Shown one piece after another: positions 49,628-58,613 of a stretch of DNA of 64,000 nt. Within the stretch, counting starts at the first letter, position 1, and each line of letters begins with the position of its first letter. The position numbers were made by a program, and so were the translations under genes. Where the stretch lies: positions 124,001 through 188,000 of the forward strand of contig NZ_PZPO01000005.1 in the NCBI RefSeq assembly GCF_013306565.1. The letters are read 5' to 3'. This stretch comes from Hyphomicrobium sulfonivorans (GTDB lineage Bacteria > Pseudomonadota > Alphaproteobacteria > Rhizobiales > Hyphomicrobiaceae). Below the pieces are notes generated by a model. The model saw nothing but the letters and a program-made list of their open reading frames with translations, was not told where the DNA came from and did no database searches.

Positions 49628-50611
49628 TCAGATTGGATCGGTTTCCGCAACCGCTTTGCGCACACTGCGCTCGCGGTTGAGCAGATAGATGCCGGACGCG
49701 ATGATGACGGCCGCGCCAATGAGCGTCCACACATCGGGCACGTCGCCGAATACGGTGAAACCGAACAGCACCATCGTCAGCATCTGGATGTAGATGAACG
49801 GCGCGACGCTGGACGCGGGCGCCAGCCGGTAGGCGTGGATGAACAGATAGTGTCCAACGCCGCCGAAGATGCCGAGCACGCTCAGCAGCAGCCATGCCGT
49901 AGCATCGGGCGGCCACACCCAGTTCCATAGCGCGAACGGCGCTAATCCGAACGCGCCCAGCAGCACCGAATAAAACAGCATCACCAGCGGCGCATCATGG
50001 GCGGCGAGAAAGCGCGTCAGCAGCATGAAGAACGCGTAGGCCAGCATGGAGCCGAACGCGAATATAAACGCGTAATGAAATTCACCGACGCCGGGATGCA
50101 CGACGATCAGCACGCCAATGAACCCAACGGCGATGGCGATGAAGCGGCGCAGGCCAACCCATTCGCCCAGCAGCGGCCCCGCCAGCAGCGCAACCAGCAG
50201 CGGCGCCATGAAGACGACCGAGATCGACTGATCGAGCTGCAGATGGCGCAGGGCCAGAAAGTTGAACGCGGTGGTTGATACCATCAGCAGCGAGCGCAGC
50301 AGTTCAAGCTTGAGCTTGCGCGTGCCCAGCAGCGCCGAAATCGGCAGCACCGATAGCATCGACAACATGATGGCGAACTGACCGAGGAAGCGCGACCACG
50401 CGATCTGCACCACCGGCAGGCCGGAAGCTGTCGCCAGATATTTGGCCGAGGTATCGAGCGCAGAAAACAGCGCAACGGCAACACACATCAGCCCGATGGC
50501 CTTGAGGCGGTCCGCAGCCGGAATCAACACCTCGCGGCGCGGCTGCGCTGCGGGCTGCACGCGCCTGCCGGTATCGGCGGCGCCGGTCTCTTGGCTGCGA
50601 GGTTCGTCCAT
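49628..50611 (-). CDS. EamA/DMT family transporter
   Basis: 327 aa with ten predicted membrane helices in two EamA halves, for example IGLMCVAVALFSALDTSAKYLA and WTLIGAAVIIASGIYLLN. The N-terminal half has the EamA pattern FFxxR-like IAWSRFLGQFAIMLSML, and the second half ends near ERSVRKAVAETDPI. These are 10-TM exporters for amino acids, purines or other metabolites; substrate unknown. ATG at 50611 (MDEPRSQETG) is chosen over the longer frame. It converges with tgt, separated by only eight bases. Confidence 0.86.
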   Translation of the reverse strand: MDEPRSQETGAADTGRRVQPAAQPRREVLIPAADRLKAIGLMCVAVALFSALDTSAKYLATASGLPVVQIAWSRFLGQFAIMLSMLSVLPISALLGTRKLKLELLRSLLMVSTTAFNFLALRHLQLDQSISVVFMAPLLVALLAGPLLGEWVGLRRFIAIAVGFIGVLIVVHPGVGEFHYAFIFAFGSMLAYAFFMLLTRFLAAHDAPLVMLFYSVLLGAFGLAPFALWNWVWPPDATAWLLLSVLGIFGGVGHYLFIHAYRLAPASSVAPFIYIQMLTMVLFGFTVFGDVPDVWTLIGAAVIIASGIYLLNRERSVRKAVAETDPI

Positions 50612-50982
50612 AGCGCGCGTACATATCCTATCGGCGCAAAGTGGCCGGTGCGCCAAAACGCGCATCGGTCAGGGACAGTGGGCATCGCTGTAAAATGTGC
50701 GATCCATCATCGCTTTAAGCATCAATGCCCTGAGTTGGCGGCAGGCTGCGGCGTTTTCAGCAGCACCAATTGACGGGATACCACGATCGCGCGAAGGATG
50801 CCCCATGAGCAAGCAGCGCTTCATCCGCATCTTCCGCGCCGGCAGACTTATCACGGGAATCTAACCCCGGAGGCGATCGCGCGTCCGGGGTCATGACATG
50901 CCCGGCAGCCGCTCTCATCCTGCCTTTGTGAATTTTCTTGCCTGTCGGGGTGCGGCACCTCAAGGCGCGAGCCTTGCCCGCC
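50612..50982. other. Divergent intergenic region upstream of the pseudouridine synthase
   Basis: About 370 bases. A 19-codon plus-strand frame starting ATG at 50804 (MSKQRFIRIFRAGRLITGI) is visible, but without a clear ribosome site it is not called. The rest shows no coding pattern. Confidence 0.4.
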
Positions 50983-51777
50983 ATGTCACATCGTCCGTTT
51001 CGGAAAGGCGCAGGACATCAGGCGCGCGCGCCTCGTCCATCGCACGGCGCCGGAACGCCAAGTCCATCGCGCCGTCCCGTCGTCAGCCTGCCGCGCGCGC
51101 TTTCCAAACTTGGGTTCTGTTCGCGCACTGAAGCCACCGTCTTGATCGAGGCCGGGCGGGTATCGGTCAACGGCCGCATCGCCCGCGTCGCCACACTGCG
51201 CGTCGATCCCGATCGCGACCGGATCACGGTCGACGGCGGCGCCATCGCGGCTGAAGCAAAAATCTATCTGATGCTGAACAAACCGCGCGGCTTCGTTACC
51301 ACGCGACGTGACCCGCACGAGCGGGAGACAGTCTATGACTGTCTGCCTCCGGGCCTGCCGTTCCTGTCTCCTGTCGGCCGTCTCGACAAGGCGAGCGAAG
51401 GGCTGCTCCTGCTGACAAACGACAATGGCTGGGCGGACTATCTGCTCGACCCGGCATCCGGTGTTCCCAAAACCTATCACGTGAAAATCGACCGGGTCGC
51501 CGACGATGATTTCATCGCTGCGCTTACGCAGCCCGTTGAGGATGGCGGCGAGCGGCTCAGCGCGGCTGCGGTGCGGCTGTTGCGGACAGGTAACCGTTCA
51601 AGTTGGGTTGAGGTCGTGCTGACCGAGGGTCGCAACCGGCAGGTACGCAGGATGGTCGCGGCGCAGGGTGCCGAAGTCCTTCGTCTCGTGCGCGTGGGGA
51701 TTGGGTCAGTCAAGCTCGGAGATCTCGGCAAGGGCCAGACGCGCCCGCTCACAGACGCGGAGAAAACCGGGATTTAG
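50983..51777 (+). CDS. 23S rRNA/large-subunit pseudouridine synthase (RluB/RluE-like)
   Basis: 264 aa RsuA/RluB family enzyme. An S4 RNA-binding domain ([27 protein letters not shown]) precedes the catalytic domain with the key motif [18 protein letters not shown] containing the catalytic Asp. The C-terminal [23 protein letters not shown] is family-typical. It is preceded by a Lys/Arg/Pro/His-rich extension of about 35 residues from the ATG at 50983 ([20 protein letters not shown]). A TTG 15 codons upstream is possible. Substrate position in rRNA cannot be told from sequence. It is followed by tRNA-Lys. Confidence 0.9.
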   Translation: MSHRPFRKGAGHQARAPRPSHGAGTPSPSRRPVVSLPRALSKLGFCSRTEATVLIEAGRVSVNGRIARVATLRVDPDRDRITVDGGAIAAEAKIYLMLNKPRGFVTTRRDPHERETVYDCLPPGLPFLSPVGRLDKASEGLLLLTNDNGWADYLLDPASGVPKTYHVKIDRVADDDFIAALTQPVEDGGERLSAAAVRLLRTGNRSSWVEVVLTEGRNRQVRRMVAAQGAEVLRLVRVGIGSVKLGDLGKGQTRPLTDAEKTGI

Positions 51778-51787
51778 CTGAAATCCT

Positions 51788-51862
51788 TGGTGAGCCCGGA
51801 TGGGATCGAACCATCGACACCCTGATTAAAAGTCAGGTGCTCTACCCCTGAGCTACGGGCCC
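51788..51862 (-). tRNA. tRNA-Lys (anticodon TTT)
   Basis: 75 nt including an encoded CCA end. Reading the minus strand, the acceptor stem GGGCCCG pairs with CGGGCTC (one G-U pair), the D arm is GCTCAGGGGTAGAGC, the anticodon stem-loop CCTGACTTTTAATCAGG has TTT in its loop, and the T arm is GATGGTTCGATCCCATC. All four arms fold cleanly. Confidence 0.97.
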
Positions 51863-52062
51863 TCAAGGTGAGCCGTGCTTTTAGGCGGAGGAGGTGGAGC
51901 GGTCAAGGCGAACCCACACCTGCGACCTTCTGCAATTTGCGGCAAAAGCCGGCCAAGCGTGGCTCTGCAACATTGCGCCGGGCGTCCAGCGCGGCCAGCC
52001 GCCTGCGCCATCGACCGGAGCAGTTCCGCGCGTCGCTGTTTCATCGCCGTGCCACACGGGGC

Positions 52063-53475
52063 CTAATGATGAAACCCGGAGGCTTCGTCGCTCGTCAGCG
52101 GCGTTTGCACCGGATGCGCTTTGAAGTGATCGATGGCCGCCGCCATGTCGCGCATCAGCAGCGCGCACAGATCAAGGCTGACGCCGTTGCGCACCAGTAT
52201 CCGCTGCACCGTCTGGCTCTGACAGTTGGCCGGCAGCGTATACGCTGGCACCAGCCAGCCGTTGACGCGCAGCCGGTCGGCCAGATCAAACAGCGTGAAG
52301 CCGGGGTCGGCGCCGTCCTTGATTTTCCACGACACGGCGGGGATGCCGCGCGCCATGTCGCCATCGAAGATGATCTCAAACGGCCCCAGCTTGGCGATGG
52401 CATCGGCCAGGAATTTTGCGCTCGCGTAGCAGGCGGAGTGGATGCTGCGATAGCCGTCGCGACCGAGCCGCAGGAAGTTGTAATACTGGCAGACCACCTG
52501 ACCGCCGGGGCGCGAGAAGTTGAGCGCGATGTCGCGCATTTCACCGCCGAGGTAGTTCACCCAGAACACCATGTCGTCCGGCAGATCCTTGGCTTCGCGC
52601 CACAGCACCCAGCCAACGCCCAGCGGTGCCAGACCGAATTTATGGCCCGAAGCGTTGATGGAACGCACGCGCGGCAGGCGGAAATCCCACATCAGATCCG
52701 GCGCGCAGAATGGCGCCAGAAAGCCACCGCTGGCGCCATCGACATGGATCGGGATGTCGAGGCCGGTTCGCGCCTGCAGATCGTCAAGCGCATCACTGAC
52801 AGCCTGCACCGGTTCATACGCGCCGGTGAATGTGACGCCGAGCGTCGGCACTACGCCGATGGTGTTTTCATCGCAGCGGCTCAGCACCTCTTCCGGTGTC
52901 ATCAGCAGGCGGCCGTTGTCCATTGGGATCTCACGCCGCTCGATATCCCAGTAACGCGCGAACTTGTGCCAGCAGACCTGCACCGGCCCGGTCACGATGT
53001 TCGGCTTGTCGGTGGGCCTGCCGGCCGCGCGCTGGCGTGCCTCCCACCGGCGTTTCATCGCCAGGCCGCCCAGCATCGCAGCTTCACTTGAACCGGTGGT
53101 GGCGCAGCCAACCGCCTGCGTGCTGTCGGGCGCGTGCCACAGATCGCCGATCATGCGCACGCAGCGCGCCTCAATATCCGCCGTCTGCGGGTATTCGTCT
53201 TTGTCGACGAGGTTTTTGGCGATGCAGTCGTTCATCAGGCGATGAACCTGCGGCTCTTCCCACGTCTGGCAGAACGTCGCCAGGTTCTGGCGCGCATTGC
53301 CATCGAGCATCAGCTCATCGCGCAGCGCGGCATAAACACGGTCCGGATCTTCGATGCCACTCGGAAAGGTTGCGGTGGGCAGCCGTTTGAGCACCTCCGG
53401 TGCGCCGTACATCGCATCGAATGCGTCATCCAGCGTTTCCGAGACCACTTTGGCCGCAAAACGATCCTGAGCCAT
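52063..53475 (-). CDS. gadB: Glutamate decarboxylase
   Basis: 470 aa PLP enzyme converting glutamate to GABA with consumption of a proton, normally acid resistance or GABA shunt. PLP-binding Lys279 lies in [12 protein letters not shown], and Asp246 in [12 protein letters not shown] matches the Asp that pairs with the pyridine nitrogen. Length and layout match E. coli GadB (466 aa). The C-terminus ends in GFHH; in E. coli GadB a His next to the C-terminus closes the active site at neutral pH, so a pH-gated tail is plausible but unproved. ATG at 53475. No antiporter gadC is adjacent; the divergent neighbour is a DUF1538 module. Confidence 0.95.
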   Translation of the reverse strand: MAQDRFAAKVVSETLDDAFDAMYGAPEVLKRLPTATFPSGIEDPDRVYAALRDELMLDGNARQNLATFCQTWEEPQVHRLMNDCIAKNLVDKDEYPQTADIEARCVRMIGDLWHAPDSTQAVGCATTGSSEAAMLGGLAMKRRWEARQRAAGRPTDKPNIVTGPVQVCWHKFARYWDIERREIPMDNGRLLMTPEEVLSRCDENTIGVVPTLGVTFTGAYEPVQAVSDALDDLQARTGLDIPIHVDGASGGFLAPFCAPDLMWDFRLPRVRSINASGHKFGLAPLGVGWVLWREAKDLPDDMVFWVNYLGGEMRDIALNFSRPGGQVVCQYYNFLRLGRDGYRSIHSACYASAKFLADAIAKLGPFEIIFDGDMARGIPAVSWKIKDGADPGFTLFDLADRLRVNGWLVPAYTLPANCQSQTVQRILVRNGVSLDLCALLMRDMAAAIDHFKAHPVQTPLTSDEASGFHH

Positions 53476-53841
53476 AACTGCACGCTCCCCGATAGCCGCA
53501 AACTGAAAGCCAAAGCCGATAAAGCCATCGACCGGTGGCGATCGGGTTCATCCGCGGTTGGGGATCATGGTTGTGGTTGATGTTGTTTTGTGTGCCGTTC
53601 CAGAATGACATTCTGCCGGCGGTTGCGCGGTTGTCGGCGTCAAATCCGAAGCATGGCAACGCGCGTGCGGTGTCAGTGCACCACCCACATGAAAAAGCGC
53701 CCGACTTACACCTTCAAACGCCTCTTCGGCCACGCTGATGTGTTGACTCATAAAAGCACGTTTGCACTTCGTGCCCGTGGACGTCTGCTCGCAGCAATGC
53801 GCTGGCTTTTCATCGTCACAACATGATCGCGCGGGGCCTCG
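53476..53841. other. Divergent region between gadB and the DUF1538 operon
   Basis: About 365 bases separating two diverging transcription units. Several small frames exist but none has protein features. Shared regulation of both sides is possible; no operator was identified. Confidence 0.5.
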
Positions 53842-54537
53842 TTGTATTCGCTTCTGTTTGAAAAACTGAAGGAAGTCGTCGGCGCCGTAGCACCGCTTGT
53901 CGCGGTTGTCTGCATATTGCTGTTCGTGATGATAAGTGCGCCGCTGGCAATCGTGGCACAGTTCCTGGCCGGGTCGGCGTTGGTGATCCTCGGCATGGTG
54001 CTGCTGTTCGCCGGGCTCGACATCGGCGTACTGCCCATGGGGCGTTTCATCGGCGCGGAACTGCCCAAACTCGGTTCGATCGCGCTGGTTATCGCAGTCG
54101 GATTTGCCATGGGTTTTGCAACAACCGTGGCCGAGCCGGACGTTCTGGTGCTGGCCTCGCAGGTGGACGCAACCTCCAACGGCAGCATACGCGAGCACGT
54201 GGTGCTTTATGTCATTGCGCTGGGCGTTGCGATTTTCGTCGGGCTGGCGATGGCGCGCATCATCTTCGGTTTTTCCGTGCGGCTCATGCTCAGCCTCGCC
54301 TACGGTACCGTCATCGCGCTGTCATTTTTCACGCCGGTAGAGTTTGTGGCGCTTTCCTATGACGCCGGCAGCGTCACAACAGGCGTGCTGACTGCGCCCG
54401 TCGTCATAGCACTCGCGATTGGCCTCAGCTCCGTGCTTGCGGGGCGATCGGCCATTGCCGACGGTTTCGGGCTACTGGGTTTTGCATCGATAGGTCCGAT
54501 CATCGCCGTCATGATCATGGGGATCATTCTGGCATGA
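53842..54537 (+). CDS. DUF1538 membrane protein, first of a pair
   Basis: 231 aa with six to seven membrane helices. Features are LAIVAQFLAGSALVILGMVLLF, GLDIGVLPMGRFIGAELP and FAMGFATTVAEPDVLVLASQVD, with SYDAGSVTTGVLTAPVVIALAIGLS later. Both the GVLPMGRxIG and A(T/E)PxVxxLAxQV motifs recur in the partner gene. The start is a TTG at 53842 with GCGGGG upstream. The stop overlaps the next gene's ATG by four bases. A DUF1538 pair called UmpAB was, as I recall, reported to act as a two-component Na+(K+)/H+ antiporter, so cation/proton exchange is a reasonable prediction. Confidence 0.85.
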   Translation: MYSLLFEKLKEVVGAVAPLVAVVCILLFVMISAPLAIVAQFLAGSALVILGMVLLFAGLDIGVLPMGRFIGAELPKLGSIALVIAVGFAMGFATTVAEPDVLVLASQVDATSNGSIREHVVLYVIALGVAIFVGLAMARIIFGFSVRLMLSLAYGTVIALSFFTPVEFVALSYDAGSVTTGVLTAPVVIALAIGLSSVLAGRSAIADGFGLLGFASIGPIIAVMIMGIILA

Positions 54538-55265
54538 TGGAACTGGATCTGGTTGCCGAGCTGCGCAGCACGCTGGTCAGTGTCGTTCTGGCGGTGGCCC
54601 CGCTGGCTGTGCTGTTTGCCGCATTCCAGATTTTCGTGCTGAAGCTGCCGTTTCGGGATTGCGTCGACATCATCATCGGCACGGCGCTTTCAGCTGTGGG
54701 CCTGTTCTTTTTCCTTGCCGGCGTCAGCATCGGATTTTTGCCGGTGGGCCGTGCGATAGGCGAGGCGTTGGGCACCGACGGGCAAACATGGGTGCTGGTC
54801 GCGGCGGGCTTGTTTCTTGGCTATGTCACCACATGGGGCGAACCGGCGGTGCGCATTCTCGCCGATCAGGTCGATGATGCTTCCAGCGGTTCTATCCGGC
54901 GCATTGTGGTGCTGCAGGCCATCTGCATCGGCGTCGCGCTCATCGTCGCTCTGGGCATGGTGCGGATCGCCTATCAGATCCCGATCCTTTACCTGCTGAT
55001 CCCGAGCTATCTGCTGATACTTGTCATCATGTGGCTGAGTGAACGCGATTTCGTTGTGATCGCAGTTGATGCGGGTGGCGTTGCGACCGGTCCGCTGGCC
55101 AACACGTTTCTGCTTGCGCTGGCGCTGGGTGTTTCGGCCGCGATGGGTGATACCAATCCGATTGTAAACGGCTTGGGACTCGTGGCGTTGATTGCAGTTG
55201 CGCCGGTCATCTCGCTGATGACGCTCGGTTTGATTTTACGCCGTAAACTGGCACGAAAGGGTTGA
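54534..55265 (+). CDS. DUF1538 membrane protein, second of a pair
   Basis: 243 aa with seven membrane helices. It contains LFAAFQIFVLKLP, the GVSIGFLPVGRAIGEAL motif, FLGYVTTWGEPAVRILADQVDDASSG and VIAVDAGGVATGPLANTFLLALALG, mirroring the partner gene. The two proteins look like an internal duplication split into two subunits. It starts at the ATG inside the ATGATG overlap, so it is translationally coupled. The PII-like gene begins four bases after its stop. Function as for the first subunit, inferred. Confidence 0.85.
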   Translation: MMELDLVAELRSTLVSVVLAVAPLAVLFAAFQIFVLKLPFRDCVDIIIGTALSAVGLFFFLAGVSIGFLPVGRAIGEALGTDGQTWVLVAAGLFLGYVTTWGEPAVRILADQVDDASSGSIRRIVVLQAICIGVALIVALGMVRIAYQIPILYLLIPSYLLILVIMWLSERDFVVIAVDAGGVATGPLANTFLLALALGVSAAMGDTNPIVNGLGLVALIAVAPVISLMTLGLILRRKLARKG

Positions 55266-55269
55266 ACGA

Positions 55270-55605
55270 ATGCCTACGTCGCTGATCGTGAGTATCGTTC
55301 GCAAGGGCTGGGGCGATACGGTGCTGACCGCTTCCAAGAAAGCTGGCGCCCATGGCGGCACGGTGATGTTGGGCCGCGGTGTCGGCATTCACGAGAACCA
55401 GTCCATTCTTGGCATCGCTATTGAGCCGGAGAAGGAAATCGTTTTGACGCTCGTCTACACCGATGCGGCTGACGCAATTCTCGATGCCATTGTCACTGCC
55501 GCAAAGCTCGATGAGCCCGGCAATGGATTGGCGTTTGTGGTGCCGGTCAGCCGCCTGGAAGGTGTGCCCCATGTGTTGGGGCATGGCGGTGACAAAAGCG
55601 CGTGA
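55270..55605 (+). CDS. PII-like (GlnB-related) small regulatory protein
   Basis: 111 aa with the ferredoxin-like PII fold: SLIVSIVRKGWGDTVLTASKKAGAHGGTVMLGRG and ILGIAIEPEKEIVLTLVYTDAADAILDAIVTAA. It lacks the long T-loop with the uridylylated Tyr of true GlnB, and the C-terminal strand FVVPVSRLEGVPH replaces the usual one. It is therefore a PII-like protein that probably senses a small ligand and gates the DUF1538 transporter, with which it is co-transcribed (gap four bases). Ligand unknown. ATG at 55270 follows AAAGG. Confidence 0.85.
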   Translation: MPTSLIVSIVRKGWGDTVLTASKKAGAHGGTVMLGRGVGIHENQSILGIAIEPEKEIVLTLVYTDAADAILDAIVTAAKLDEPGNGLAFVVPVSRLEGVPHVLGHGGDKSA

Positions 55606-55926
55606 CGCCGTGACACCGTTGCTTCGTCCTGATTGCATCCGGCCACGTTGCAGGCAGCGTCACCGCCGCCATTTCTCCCGTAGCGGCCAGCTAAAAATCT
55701 TTACAGATTTTTCGCGCCGGTTCAGCGCCTTCGGTAGGAGGCCGATAGCGCTCATCCACAGCGACCGGATTTCGGCACGAGTTATCCAACACTTCCCACA
55801 TGAATCGAATCTGGCAGGCGGCGATGGCGCTGCGGGCTGAACACGCCTGTGTTAGTACGAATCACTAGTGTTTTGCGTGCAGTCCCAATAATCGGCGCCT
55901 TCCGGGCGCGTGGCGTTGTCAGGTCC
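55606..55926. other. Intergenic region after the PII-like gene
   Basis: About 320 bases; no hairpin with T-run, repeat or coding pattern recognised. Confidence 0.45.
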
Positions 55927-56175
55927 ATGCCGCAGAACTCGCTATTTGCCCGTTTTCGCAATCGTTTCGCTGCCGAGCACCGCTGCGTGCCGCCCGATCA
56001 GCTTAGCCATTGGGCGCCGGTTCCATCGTCGTACGCACGGGACGGTGATGCATATGTCTGCCCTGAGTGCGGACAATGTCATGTGCGCGCATATCGTCAG
56101 TTCGACGTGCCAGCCGACATGCATTCGTCTGTGCCGCTGATAAATGCGGCTCGTCCGAGCTTCGTGCTCGTCTGA
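55927..56175 (+). CDS. Small Cys-pair protein, uncertain
   Basis: 82 aa from the ATG at 55927. The central segment YVCPECGQCHVRAYRQFDVP contains three Cys and a His that could hold a metal. The frame extends further upstream without conserved features. Composition and start context are ordinary and there is no operon, so this is a tentative call. Confidence 0.35.
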   Translation: MPQNSLFARFRNRFAAEHRCVPPDQLSHWAPVPSSYARDGDAYVCPECGQCHVRAYRQFDVPADMHSSVPLINAARPSFVLV

Positions 56176-56399
56176 TAGCTGCGTAGCGCTTCAATACAAT
56201 CATTCGTCCTGGAAGCAGCGCCACGCATCTGTTGTTGGTGGGCAAATCATTTGATTGCTGATTGTTGATGTGTGCGAGTGTCGGCGGCCTGTGCATGAAC
56301 GCTCAAGTTTGTGCATAAGGGCCGCGCGTTGCGTGGAACGCGCTGCGCACTCGCGCCTATGGTGTTGACGTTAGTTTTGTAGCTTAGGGGTTTTTGTAT

Positions 56400-57137
56400 A
56401 TGTCTGTATTCAAGCGTTTGTCGCGTGGTGTTGTTGCGTGTGTGCTTCCGGTTAGTTTTGCAACGGCAGTAGCAGCAGGTCCGTTTAATTCGTATCAGTC
56501 CTATTCGCCGAGAGACGCATGGAGCGGGCTCTATCTCGGTGTCCATGAAGCCGGCGCCTGGGGCGACAGTGACTGGACCTTCGCCAACGGCAGCAGAACC
56601 TCACCCGATTACACTCTTGGCGCCCTGTTCGGTGGTCAGATCGGCTATCAGCAGCAATGGGACAATTTTGTCTTGGGTGCTGAGCTTTCCTATTCAGGTG
56701 CGCTTAACGTCGATCAGGCCGACTTTTGTCCGGGCGGCGCGAGCGTCTGCGGCAATGAGCTCAACGGTTTGCTGCTTGCAAACGCAAGGCTTGGCTATGC
56801 GTTCGGCCGCACACTGCTGTACGGAACCGCCGGTTACGCCCGCGCGAACATAAAAGCCGACATCGACGCCGGCGGTGGTCCGCTGGATCTGCGCGGCAAG
56901 GAAAAGATAAGCGGCTGGAACTACGGCGGTGGGTTTGAATATCTCATCACGCCAAGCATCAGCTTCGGGCTTGAGTACATCCGCGTTGATCTGCGCGATA
57001 AGCAGTTTGCGCTGTCGGACGGTGCCGGCGTGGTCGGCGAAGTCGTCGATATCGAGAACACCTTCAACGTCGTGCGCGGCCGAATTTCAGTCAAACTCGG
57101 CGGTGGTGACAGTGGCTATGCGTCACCGCTAAAATAG
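56400..57137 (+). CDS. Outer membrane beta-barrel protein (Omp25/31-like), second copy
   Basis: 245 aa with a signal peptide ending near AVA-AG. The mature chain starts with WSGLYLGVHEAGAWGDSDW and continues with LGALFGGQIGYQQQWDNFVLGAELSYSG, LLANARLGYAFGRTLLYGTAGYARA, WNYGGGFEYLITPSISFGLEYIRVDL and NVVRGRISVKL. It is the same family as the protein at 23935 but only distantly similar, with an extra loop containing two Cys (FCPGGASVCG). ATG at 56400 has AGGGG nine bases upstream and is preferred over a TTG two codons earlier. Confidence 0.86.
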   Translation: MSVFKRLSRGVVACVLPVSFATAVAAGPFNSYQSYSPRDAWSGLYLGVHEAGAWGDSDWTFANGSRTSPDYTLGALFGGQIGYQQQWDNFVLGAELSYSGALNVDQADFCPGGASVCGNELNGLLLANARLGYAFGRTLLYGTAGYARANIKADIDAGGGPLDLRGKEKISGWNYGGGFEYLITPSISFGLEYIRVDLRDKQFALSDGAGVVGEVVDIENTFNVVRGRISVKLGGGDSGYASPLK

Positions 57138-57190
57138 GCCGTCGCGCTGCTATCCGTGTGAGCGCAGGCGTTAGGCAACGGAGAAATCGC

Positions 57191-57388
57191 GTGCAGTTTC
57201 ACATTGAAAACATGACCTGCGGCGGTTGTGCCAAGGCAGTCGAGAAGGTCGTCGCCATGCTCGACCCGGAGGCGAAAGTTGCCGCGAATGTTGATGATCG
57301 CATCGTCAGCATAACAACATCCGCCGCTGCGGATGCCGTCAAACAGCGGCTGGTGGATGCTGGTTGGGAGGCGCGCGTGGTGGAGTGA
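57191..57388 (+). CDS. Heavy-metal-associated (HMA) domain protein
   Basis: 65 aa ferredoxin-fold metallochaperone domain with the metal-binding MTCGGCAKAVEKVV (C-x2-C). Such stand-alone domains carry Cu+ or other soft metals to P-type ATPases. The GTG at 57191 follows CGGAGAAATCGC, an excellent ribosome site, and gives MQFHIENMTCGGC. No transporter gene is adjacent. It lies just upstream of, and convergent with, the alcohol oxidation operon. Confidence 0.88.
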   Translation: MQFHIENMTCGGCAKAVEKVVAMLDPEAKVAANVDDRIVSITTSAAADAVKQRLVDAGWEARVVE

Positions 57389-57465
57389 GGCCTGTTTGGC
57401 TTCGCAGCTCCTCACCGCGCTTCGCTTGTACGACCAGCGCGTCGCTCGCCATGCTGGAGCTGCGG

Positions 57466-57795
57466 TTAGCGCGGCTGCAGCAGTTCCAGATGTTTGTACG
57501 TCTTTTCGGGGGTCGTCACCCGGCACGAGCGGTCGTCATCGGCGTCGGTGCACAGCACCTCAAGGCCGTCGGGATAGCTGCTGACATTACGGCATTTGGC
57601 ACTGAAGCGCTGATTGCCGTCGGCGTCCGGTTCAAGCCGCTCCAGATGGTCAACGCCGCAACTCGTATCCAGATACAACAGGCGCAGGATCATGTAGTCC
57701 TTGATCTCTGCGCGCGCGTTTGAATTTGCTGCTGCAATGCCGAATGCAAGTGCAACCATAGCGCTGCGCACGGGCAGCCTAACCGCATTTCCCAT
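57466..57795 (-). CDS. Small secreted protein at the end of the alcohol-oxidation operon
   Basis: 109 aa with a signal peptide (cleavage near NARA-EI). The mature part of about 80 residues has four Cys (CGVDHL, CRNV, CTDADDDRSC) and probably two disulfides. The start is the ATG at 57795, which overlaps the SoxYZ-like stop as TGATG; a GTG at 57798 is also possible. No family recognised. It is the last gene of the operon and is translationally coupled, so it should work with the dehydrogenase or the carrier. Confidence 0.7.
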   Translation of the reverse strand: MGNAVRLPVRSAMVALAFGIAAANSNARAEIKDYMILRLLYLDTSCGVDHLERLEPDADGNQRFSAKCRNVSSYPDGLEVLCTDADDDRSCRVTTPEKTYKHLELLQPR

Positions 57796-58595
57796 CACGA
57801 ACCGTTGCTGGCGTCGAACAGATTGCCGTTGGTGTCGCGCACCACGGCTTTGACAGGAAAGCGGCCGTGGCGACCAAAGCTGATGCGGAAGCTTGGATTT
57901 TCCGACACCGACATACCGCTCTCGATCTGTACAAACGGGCGCTCAGCGACGGTCACGTCCACGCGTTCAACGAAGTGCGCGGGCAGATACGTGTTGGTCT
58001 TGGTGTCGATCTGCATGCCGGAGAAATTCGGATGCCGGATCTGAATTTGAAGGTCACGCCACGCTTCGCCACGCGTCGCATCGTCATAGACGCGCAGCAG
58101 CGTCTTGCCCAGCGATGCCATTGCTTCGTCCATGTCCTTCAGCGTCGTTGACGTGCAGCCGCCGGCGCCGGTGACATATTGGTTGGCAGCGTGAAGCACC
58201 CCATCGTCGGTTTCCAGCACCGCGCGCACAGCGCTCATGTCGTTGAGCCGCACGCGCGCTTCGATTGTGCGATCGCCAATGTTTCCACCCTCACGATAAG
58301 CGGTGTCGAAGTTTATCGCAGCCGCCAGTGGAGCAGGGTTCTCGTCGATGATCAGCGACAGGCGTTTCGCGCGATTGGCGATCTCGCCGGAGATGTAGAT
58401 CGTGATTGGAACAACGGCGGCATCTTCCGCTCGCTTGGGTGCAACCACGCGTACCATGCCGCTGTCTTCGCTGATCGGTCGATCGCCGAACAACTCCTTG
58501 CGGATCGAGCCCCACGCGCTGTCATCAGCGAGCGCAGCCGAGAAGCTGAAAAGGAACGCGGCGGCAACGCAAATGATGAAGCGCGTGGCGGACAT
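57795..58595 (-). CDS. Quinoprotein dehydrogenase-associated SoxYZ-like carrier
   Basis: 266 aa with a signal peptide (MSATRFIICVAAAFLFSFSA, cleavage near ALA-DD). Residues about 45-150 resemble SoxY, ending in GAGGCTST with Cys147; residues about 170-266 resemble SoxZ. In SoxYZ of sulfur oxidation a Cys on a swinging GGCGG arm carries the substrate; here the fused form is known as a companion of PQQ dehydrogenase clusters. It is thought to carry an intermediate or to relay substrate, but the cargo is unknown. The start lies 18 bases after the PedF-like stop. Confidence 0.88.
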   Translation of the reverse strand: MSATRFIICVAAAFLFSFSAALADDSAWGSIRKELFGDRPISEDSGMVRVVAPKRAEDAAVVPITIYISGEIANRAKRLSLIIDENPAPLAAAINFDTAYREGGNIGDRTIEARVRLNDMSAVRAVLETDDGVLHAANQYVTGAGGCTSTTLKDMDEAMASLGKTLLRVYDDATRGEAWRDLQIQIRHPNFSGMQIDTKTNTYLPAHFVERVDVTVAERPFVQIESGMSVSENPSFRISFGRHGRFPVKAVVRDTNGNLFDASNGS

Positions 58596-58613
58596 GGTGT
58601 GTTCCTTGCGTCG

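Noticed and set aside
50804-50863. Micro-frame MSKQRFIRIFRAGRLITGI
   Set aside because: Only 19 codons, no clear ribosome site and no coupling to a downstream gene.
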